The notes beneath the pieces are model-generated. The model was not told the origin of the DNA. It saw nothing but the letters and a program-made list of their open reading frames with translations, and searched no databases. Shown piece after piece: positions 1 to 4,469 of a stretch of DNA of 5,628 nt. How positions within the stretch are numbered: the first letter of the stretch is position 1; each line of letters begins with the position of its first letter. The stretch is from Sporosarcina sp. GTDB lineage: Bacteria > Bacillota > Bacilli > Bacillales_A > Planococcaceae. The stretch is from assembly GCA_029263945.1 (NCBI GenBank), contig JARIDM010000044.1:1-5628 (forward strand). Direction: 5' to 3'. The translations under genes and the position numbers were made by a program.

Positions 1-26
1 TTCAGCTGTATCGATTCGTCGCTTGA

Positions 27-1283
27 TTAAAGAACTTCTTCTGCAAAGCGATCAATTTGAATCACTTTACCATTTTGCAACCGAGAAGCTTCTGCCCCAA
101 AAGCCAGTAGGTGACTCTCCAGAGAAACAGCTGCAGACGAACGCCCTGCATGCGCTCCGTAATTTTTCACCTCATGTAAAAACGCTCTTACAATGGCTTC
201 GTCACCACCCCCGTGACCACTGATTGGGGGTGCCAATTTTATTACGGTTTCGTTTTTTGACAAAAAATCATAAACGGAAATTGAATGTTCGTCCATCTTC
301 CCTCTAATTTCACCTTTTGTCCCCATAATTTGAACGATACGCGTTTGCTCTCTCGTAAAACCACACATGCTAAATGTCGCCGTTGCGCCATTTTTAAACT
401 CTAAATTGACAACTTGATGGTCGACGACATTATTGTCTGAACGGTAGACACATTTTCCGTAATCGGTTGTATGTAGTGCATGTATAATGCCTTCTCGTGT
501 ATGATCTTCCGTAAATTTTTTCGCCCAACCTTTTCCTTCACCTAAATAGTATCTCCCTGCATGAAAAGCACAGTCATTTTCAATCGGACAGCCGTCTAAA
601 CAACGTAACGGTCCATTTTCAGGTGCGTTTTTCTCATTGAAATGCATCAATGAGCCAAATGAACTGACACGCTTACATGGTTGGTCCATTAAATACATTA
701 AAATATCCATATCATGACAAGACTTTTGTAAGATCATGGGACTTGTCTCATCACTATTGTTCCAGTTTCCTCTTACGAAACTATGTGACATATGCATCAC
801 TTCAACGTTTTCATTTAATTGAATAGAAACGATTTCCCCAATCTTTCCTTCTTCAATGATTGTTTTAATCGTTTGCCAAAATGGGGTATACCTAAGCACA
901 TGACAGATCGTTAATAATTTATCATGTTTTTTTGCAGCCTCTACCATGGAAATACATTCTTTCGGCGCTGGCGACATTGGTTTTTCCAACAACACATGAT
1001 AGCCTTTTTCCATCGCTTTAACTGCTGGATCATGATGGTCACGGTCTAACGTACAAATCAGTGCGACATCAGCGTTAATGTCCGCTGCTAACAAATCTTC
1101 CCATGTAGTAAAGCACACTTCTTCAGCGAGCCCATACATTTCAGCGAATGCCTTTCTTCGCGCTGGATTGATCTCAGCGACCGCGACAAATTCTAATTCA
1201 TTTGGATAATTGGTTGCGTAGGGTGCGTAAGCTTTAGCCCCTCTATCTCCTGCACCCATTAATACGGCTTTTATTTTCTTCAA
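27..1283 (-). CDS. Gfo/Idh/MocA-family NAD(P)-dependent oxidoreductase, cysteine-containing subfamily
   Basis: Predicted cytosolic dehydrogenase acting on a sugar, sugar acid or inositol-like polyol; the exact substrate is not readable. Numbered from the chosen start (418 aa, normal to slightly long for the family), the N-terminal Rossmann fold shows GAGDRG at 10-15, the family EKP motif at 100-102 with the likely catalytic Lys101, CHVLRY at 127-132, and a Lys187/His190 pair in KSCHDMDI where the family keeps active-site residues. The C-terminal half carries Cys228, Cys232 and Cys238 followed by Cys278 in a GKCVYR segment, a pattern I associate with one Gfo/Idh/MocA subfamily and which could bind a metal (inference). 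I chose the TTG start because a GGTAGGGA ribosome site lies 7-8 nt before it; the longer frame from GTG at 1304 has no such site and would contain it. It follows the ROK kinase by 34 nt in the same direction, so the two are probably cotranscribed. Family assignment is firm; substrate is unknown. Confidence 0.93.
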   Translation of the reverse strand: MKKIKAVLMGAGDRGAKAYAPYATNYPNELEFVAVAEINPARRKAFAEMYGLAEEVCFTTWEDLLAADINADVALICTLDRDHHDPAVKAMEKGYHVLLEKPMSPAPKECISMVEAAKKHDKLLTICHVLRYTPFWQTIKTIIEEGKIGEIVSIQLNENVEVMHMSHSFVRGNWNNSDETSPMILQKSCHDMDILMYLMDQPCKRVSSFGSLMHFNEKNAPENGPLRCLDGCPIENDCAFHAGRYYLGEGKGWAKKFTEDHTREGIIHALHTTDYGKCVYRSDNNVVDHQVVNLEFKNGATATFSMCGFTREQTRIVQIMGTKGEIRGKMDEHSISVYDFLSKNETVIKLAPPISGHGGGDEAIVRAFLHEVKNYGAHAGRSSAAVSLESHLLAFGAEASRLQNGKVIQIDRFAEEVL

Positions 1284-1290
1284 AATAAGT

Positions 1291-1299
1291 TCCCTACCT
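1291..1299 (-). promoter_or_regulatory. Ribosome binding site that decides the TTG start at 1283
   Basis: Read on the minus strand this is AGGTAGGGA, ending 7 nt before a TTG that opens the protein with M-K-K-I-K-A-V directly before the Rossmann fold. The upstream in-frame GTG at 1304 has only AT-rich sequence before it and no purine-rich site, so it is the weaker start. Confidence 0.65.
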
Positions 1300-1317
1300 T
1301 CCACGACGAATTAAAAC

Positions 1318-2223
1318 TTACTGATTTGCGATTGCCCTTAAGCCTGCCCCCACAACACCATTGTCTCCTTTTAATTGGCTCATATAGATGTGCGGTAAAA
1401 TATGTTCTTGTTCTGGAATTAAGTAATCCTTCAGCTTACTTTGGATAAGCTCAAGTAGAAAAGGATTATAATTCATCACGCCCCCACCAAGCACGATTTC
1501 ATGAGGATCGACCATACAGATAATTGAGTAAATCCCGTGTGCAAAAGAATTCGCCACATCATGAATGTATGTAATCGCTTGTTCATTGCCCGCATGGTAT
1601 TTTTCAAACAAGTCCTTTGTTGTGAACAGAGGTTCATTAAAGAGCGCTGCTCCGTACCTTGCCATCGCAGGACCAGCTACAGCTTGCTCAAACCGCTCAA
1701 CTCCAGTGGGTGACCCTTTCGAAACAACTGGAAGTAAGCCAACTTCCCCTGCAAAACCTGTTCCGTTAAAGAACGCGCCTTGATGAATAATTGTACAAGC
1801 AATCCCTGTGCTGATTGTTAAATAAACAAAAGTTTGTTCTTTTTTCGAACCTGACGCTTTCCATTCTGCAAATGCAGCCATATCCACGTCATTATCGATG
1901 ACAATATTCTCTAAACGAAAATAGTCTCTTAATCTTTTAATGACTGGAAAGTTCGCCCACGGCAAGTTATTTTGAAAGATTGCAATGCCATGCTCACGAT
2001 CTACTTTCCCAGGAACACCCACACCCATGCCTACAATTTCTTTAATTGTAATTTGGGCTTCCTTCAATGCATTTTCAACACTGCGTACAACGCACGAAAA
2101 CATTGTTTCTTTGTCTGTCGTATCACTTGCAAGTTCAACACGCGAACAAATCGTACCCTCCGCATCTACAACAACGGTCGCGATTTTTGTCCCGCCAATA
2201 TCTACGCCTAAGGAATATGTCAT
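1318..2223 (-). CDS. ROK-family sugar kinase (glucokinase/amino-sugar kinase-like), lacking the zinc motif
   Basis: Predicted cytosolic ATP-dependent sugar kinase of 301 aa, the usual length for ROK kinases; there is no N-terminal helix-turn-helix, so it is not a ROK repressor. DIGGTK at 8-13 is the first phosphate loop, Asp112 in IDND is the expected catalytic base, STGIAC at 138-143 is the second phosphate site, and LGGGV at 245-249 is the adenosine-side motif. GEVG at 159-162 matches the sugar-binding GE-x-G element, but the following His of the classical zinc site is Leu163, and the CxCGxxGCxE segment is replaced by SKGSPTGVERFEQ (168-180). Zinc-less ROK proteins are known, so activity remains plausible, but the sugar specificity is open. 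ATG is preceded by AGGAAGG (2233-2239) with 9 nt spacing. First gene of the pair with the Gfo/Idh/MocA dehydrogenase, which suggests that both act on one sugar or derivative. Confidence 0.92.
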   Translation of the reverse strand: MTYSLGVDIGGTKIATVVVDAEGTICSRVELASDTTDKETMFSCVVRSVENALKEAQITIKEIVGMGVGVPGKVDREHGIAIFQNNLPWANFPVIKRLRDYFRLENIVIDNDVDMAAFAEWKASGSKKEQTFVYLTISTGIACTIIHQGAFFNGTGFAGEVGLLPVVSKGSPTGVERFEQAVAGPAMARYGAALFNEPLFTTKDLFEKYHAGNEQAITYIHDVANSFAHGIYSIICMVDPHEIVLGGGVMNYNPFLLELIQSKLKDYLIPEQEHILPHIYMSQLKGDNGVVGAGLRAIANQ

Positions 2224-2279
2224 TTACAATTTCCTTCCTCTCTATTATTAATTCATCATCACCAGATGTTAATAAGTTA

Positions 2280-2294
2280 AGTAAAATGTTTACT
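2280..2294. promoter_or_regulatory. Candidate operator: perfect 6-3-6 inverted repeat upstream of the ROK kinase
   Basis: AGTAAA and TTTACT flank the three-base centre ATG, giving a perfect 15-bp palindrome, with a further T/A pair two bases beyond the arms (2278 and 2296). It lies 57-71 nt before the kinase start codon, downstream of one candidate promoter and directly against a TATATT element (2295-2300, minus strand). That position suits a repressor site controlling the kinase operon. It does not match a catabolite-responsive element, which would carry a central CG. The cognate regulator is not in the window. Confidence 0.4.
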
Positions 2295-2322
2295 AATATA
2301 CTTTCAGGTTACCACAGCCCTA

Positions 2323-2352
2323 ATTATCTGTCTATAAAAAATAGTTTGACAT
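2323..2352 (-). promoter_or_regulatory. Candidate sigma-A promoter for the ROK kinase/dehydrogenase operon
   Basis: On the minus strand, ATGTCA (2347-2352, 4 of 6 to consensus) is followed after 18 nt by GATAAT (2323-2328, 5 of 6). Transcription would start near 2315 and leave a leader of roughly 90 nt that contains the 2280-2294 palindrome. An alternative -10, TATATT at 2295-2300, lacks a good -35 box and could serve an activator-dependent promoter. The assignment rests only on motif match and location in the 239-bp gap before the kinase; that gap holds no gene and no convincing terminator. Confidence 0.35.
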
Positions 2353-2462
2353 ACTTTCATCTTTACATTGACAAATTTGTTTTTACAACGCGAAAAAACC
2401 TCGTTGCTAAACGTGGTAAACACACGACTGCAAAAAGGTTCTCTTCTGTTATATGCTGTTGT

Positions 2463-3641
2463 TTAATGAGTCACGGAACTACGAAAACGGTTAAACCGTA
2501 ACGGCGCTACGGGTATAATTGTGTCCGTTTCTTCACGGATTAACTGGTCAATGAGTTTTCCTGTCACTGTCGCCAGACTTATGCCGTCTCCTTCATGCCC
2601 AGCTGCGATGTAAAAACCAGGAATCTCTTCAACTTCCGAAACAATCGGTAAGTGATCTGCTGTCCATGGCCTAAACCCTGTGTAGGCGCGTATCATTGTA
2701 AAATCTGCCATTGCAGGGAAGAAACGTGTCACGCGGTTGGCCATCGTTTCTAAGACATTAATGTCAATTCTACCGTCATATCCTACAAATTGACGGCTAC
2801 TGCCGATTAAGAAGTTTTGACTTTCCGTCGGCTCTAACACAAGCGCAACCCCATGTTTTTCAGTTCGCTCATCGACGATCCGTTCACGACCAAACTTATT
2901 CATTAAGTACCCAAATTCCATGACATTTCTCATCATGACGGGTTGTTGTCTTGCCCCAACCATGATATGCCCTTTTCTCGGGATAATCGGGATATCGAGG
3001 TCAAGCATTTTGCCAATAAACGGCGCCCAAACCCCTGCGGCATTCACCACTTTCTTCGCAGTGAAAGTTCCCTTCGTTGTTTCAATGGTGAAGGCTTCTT
3101 TTTTTGTGATTGCCGTTACTTCTGCATGGGTTTGCAGCTTCAAGCCGTACTGCTTTGCTTTTTCAATTAACGAATAGCAAAACAAATAAGGGTTAATGAG
3201 TGAGTCCGTTTCACATTCCAATCCACCAGGGATGTCGTCTGCAAAATAAGGAGATTCATCCCGAAGATCTGATCGATCAAGCAAATTAAATTTAAGGCCA
3301 GCCGCATTTTGAATGTCTACCCATTCTTTCGCGGCCTGCATTTCAGTGTCATTTTCACACACTAGTAAACTCCCAAGCGCACGATATTCAAACGATAAAT
3401 CTAATTCTTCATTCAACTCTACAGTCAGTTCTTGACTCTTTAACGACATCAAACTGTCGAACCCAGGATCCTTATCGACGATTGTCACGTTGCCATCGCA
3501 GCGAGAAGATGTACCACTCGCAATATCATCTTTTTCAATCAGGACACAATCGATACCAGACTTCGCTACATAATAAGCAATTGCACATCCGACAATCCCA
3601 CCGCCAATAATCGCCACTTCGGCATGTTTTTCATTCGCCAT
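2463..3641 (-). CDS. FAD-dependent oxidoreductase, DAO family (HcnC/opine oxidase/hydroxyproline dehydrogenase catalytic-subunit type)
   Basis: Predicted flavoprotein that oxidises the C-N bond of an amino acid or secondary amine. The 392-aa length is typical of single-domain DAO proteins. From the chosen start, GGGIVG at 13-18 binds the FAD ADP moiety with Glu36 as the ribose-binding acid; GTSSRCDGN at 43-51 is the second flavin loop; VNAAG at 199-203, RPWTADHLPIV at 324-334 and AAGHEGDGIS at 346-355 are C-terminal FAD and active-site elements of the family. No signal peptide or membrane segment is seen. I chose the ATG at 3641 because AAGGAGG (3650-3656) lies 8 nt before it; the longer frame from 3662 would place that site inside the gene. 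It faces away from an operon encoding two [2Fe-2S] proteins and an HcnB-like flavoprotein, which supports a role as catalytic subunit of a multi-component dehydrogenase rather than a free oxidase such as ThiO or SoxA. Substrate not determinable. Confidence 0.9.
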   Translation of the reverse strand: MANEKHAEVAIIGGGIVGCAIAYYVAKSGIDCVLIEKDDIASGTSSRCDGNVTIVDKDPGFDSLMSLKSQELTVELNEELDLSFEYRALGSLLVCENDTEMQAAKEWVDIQNAAGLKFNLLDRSDLRDESPYFADDIPGGLECETDSLINPYLFCYSLIEKAKQYGLKLQTHAEVTAITKKEAFTIETTKGTFTAKKVVNAAGVWAPFIGKMLDLDIPIIPRKGHIMVGARQQPVMMRNVMEFGYLMNKFGRERIVDERTEKHGVALVLEPTESQNFLIGSSRQFVGYDGRIDINVLETMANRVTRFFPAMADFTMIRAYTGFRPWTADHLPIVSEVEEIPGFYIAAGHEGDGISLATVTGKLIDQLIREETDTIIPVAPLRFNRFRSSVTH

Positions 3642-3649
3642 CGCTACAT

Positions 3650-3656
3650 CCTCCTT
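3650..3656 (-). promoter_or_regulatory. Shine-Dalgarno site fixing the DAO protein start at 3641
   Basis: The minus strand reads AAGGAGG, a near-perfect anti-16S match, 8 nt before ATG at 3641. An ATG at 3662 in the same frame would lie upstream of this site and has no ribosome site of its own, so it is probably not used. Confidence 0.8.
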
Positions 3657-3686
3657 CAACATTCGAGCAGTTCTTTTATACTTTCT

Positions 3687-3715
3687 ATTATAGGCTAAAC
3701 TAATTGTTTTTTCAT
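3687..3715 (-). promoter_or_regulatory. Candidate sigma-A promoter for the DAO-family gene
   Basis: On the minus strand ATGAAA (3710-3715, 4 of 6 to consensus) precedes a perfect TATAAT (3687-3692) with 17-nt spacing. Transcription would begin near 3680, leaving a leader of about 40 nt that contains the AAGGAGG site. It is the best promoter match in the 166-bp divergent gap. Confidence 0.55.
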
Positions 3716-3721
3716 ATAAAT

Positions 3722-3752
3722 TTGAATTTGAATCCGACTTATATGTTAGAAT
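3722..3752 (+). promoter_or_regulatory. Candidate extended -10 promoter for the iron-sulfur/flavoprotein operon
   Basis: TGTTAGAAT (3744-3752) gives the TGn extension plus TAGAAT as an extended -10 box. TTGAAT at 3722-3727 is a -35-like element, but 19 nt away is longer than ideal, so the extended -10 may carry the promoter. TTGAAT is repeated directly at 3728-3733. The -35 zone of this promoter lies within 10 bp of the -35 of the divergent DAO promoter, so one regulator bound here could act on both genes. Confidence 0.42.
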
Positions 3753-3807
3753 AGATGCAGTTATCCTATCAAATTTACCCCTGATTGTGTAGAGGAGGAA
3801 ACCGTCC

Positions 3808-4074
3808 GTGGATCAAACAATTATTTGTAGATGTGAAGAAGTCTCTTTAGAAGATATTCAACAAACTGCCAGTATGTATAACTGTTCAGCGCGTGAAGTA
3901 AAACTACGCACACGTGCTGGAATGGGCTATTGTGGCGGCCGTACTTGTAGGCCAGCTGTCGACGCAGTGTTAGAAGCGGTCACAGGAGAAAAAGCTGGTC
4001 ATGACATTCCCTTAAAAGTTCAACCGCCTGTCCGTCCTGTATCTCTATCAATATTAGGAGGGTACATGAAATGA
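3808..4074 (+). CDS. Stand-alone BFD-like [2Fe-2S]-binding protein
   Basis: Small electron-transfer protein of 88 aa. Cys7, Cys9, Cys42 and Cys47 form CxC-x32-C-x4-C, the cluster-binding pattern of the BFD-like [2Fe-2S] domain (bacterioferritin-associated ferredoxin, NirB/NasB and the C-terminal domain of HcnB/OoxA-type proteins). The residues around them (IICRCEEV, GYCGGRTCRP) match that family closely; an extra Cys26 is probably not a ligand. The last 25 residues are proline-rich and outside the domain. It starts at GTG, preceded by AGGAGG (3793-3798) with 9 nt spacing. Its stop overlaps the next start in ATGA (4071-4074), so translation is likely coupled. In HcnB/OoxA-type relatives this domain is usually fused to the FAD/NAD(P) subunit; here it is the first gene of the operon. 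Its position next to an HcnA-like ferredoxin favours an electron-relay subunit of the dehydrogenase over an iron-storage role. Confidence 0.92.
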   Translation: MDQTIICRCEEVSLEDIQQTASMYNCSAREVKLRTRAGMGYCGGRTCRPAVDAVLEAVTGEKAGHDIPLKVQPPVRPVSLSILGGYMK

Positions 4075-4469
4075 CCAACCGTATTTTAAATCATCCCGTT
4101 CTTGGCGTGTTAGAAAATCAAACCCCTATTAATTTTACTTTTGATGGTCAGGTATTCACTGGTTTTGAAGGCGACACAATTGCGTCCGCACTATTGGCAA
4201 ATGGCATAAGACAATTACGTGTGCATGAGGCCACTGGCGCACCCCGTGCCATTTATTGTAATATTGGGCACTGCTTTGAGTGTCGGGTCACTGTCAACCA
4301 ATCGGAAACACTTCGCGCATGTATGACGCCTATCCAGGAAAATATGATTGTAGACAGCGGCAAACAACAACCTGCACCATTTCACGCGGCACCAGAAGAA
4401 TGGCCGCGGACCTATGCAGAATATGAAGAGAAACAGAATGAGGCTAAAGAAGGTGACGCACATGTATGA
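4071..4469 (+). CDS. Fer2_4-type [2Fe-2S] protein (HcnA-like small subunit)
   Basis: Small iron-sulfur subunit of 132 aa predicted to hold one plant-ferredoxin-fold [2Fe-2S] cluster. Cys63, Cys68, Cys71 and Cys84 form C-x4-C-x2-C-x12-C within IYCNIGHCFECRV and LRAC, the arrangement of the Fer2_4 domain in HcnA, the N-terminus of sarcosine oxidase alpha subunit, and small subunits of D-hydroxyproline and proline dehydrogenases. The N-terminal half (through VHEATGAPRA, 51-60) fits the domain's beta-grasp entry. The C-terminal 30 residues are acidic and low in complexity, making it somewhat longer than the usual 90-110 aa. ATG is preceded by AGGAGG within the end of the BFD gene and overlaps that gene by 4 nt; its own end overlaps the next gene by 8 nt (4462-4469). 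This tight packing indicates stoichiometric production with its partners. Family assignment is firm; the complex's substrate is not known. Confidence 0.92.
   Translation: MTNRILNHPVLGVLENQTPINFTFDGQVFTGFEGDTIASALLANGIRQLRVHEATGAPRAIYCNIGHCFECRVTVNQSETLRACMTPIQENMIVDSGKQQPAPFHAAPEEWPRTYAEYEEKQNEAKEGDAHV

Noticed and set aside
1..26. Terminator or next gene downstream of the Gfo/Idh/MocA gene
   Set aside because: Only 26 bases are available, with no hairpin, ribosome site or start codon arrangement that can be supported.
23..223. Plus-strand 66-codon frame at the left edge
   Set aside because: It lies opposite the C-terminal coding region of the Gfo/Idh/MocA gene, and no ribosome site or homology is apparent.
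2346..2373. Plus-strand TTGACA boxes as a plus-strand promoter
   Set aside because: No -10-like sequence is found 16-18 nt downstream of either copy, and no plus-strand gene follows in that gap.
2386..2406. Possible terminator hairpin (CAACG/CGTTG arms) after the DAO gene
   Set aside because: Only five firm base pairs around an 11-base loop, and no T-run follows on either strand, so it does not qualify as an intrinsic terminator.
2067..2501. Plus-strand open frame of 144 codons crossing the kinase start and the 2224-2462 gap
   Set aside because: It is antisense to two well-supported genes, has no ribosome site, and its product shows no recognisable domain.
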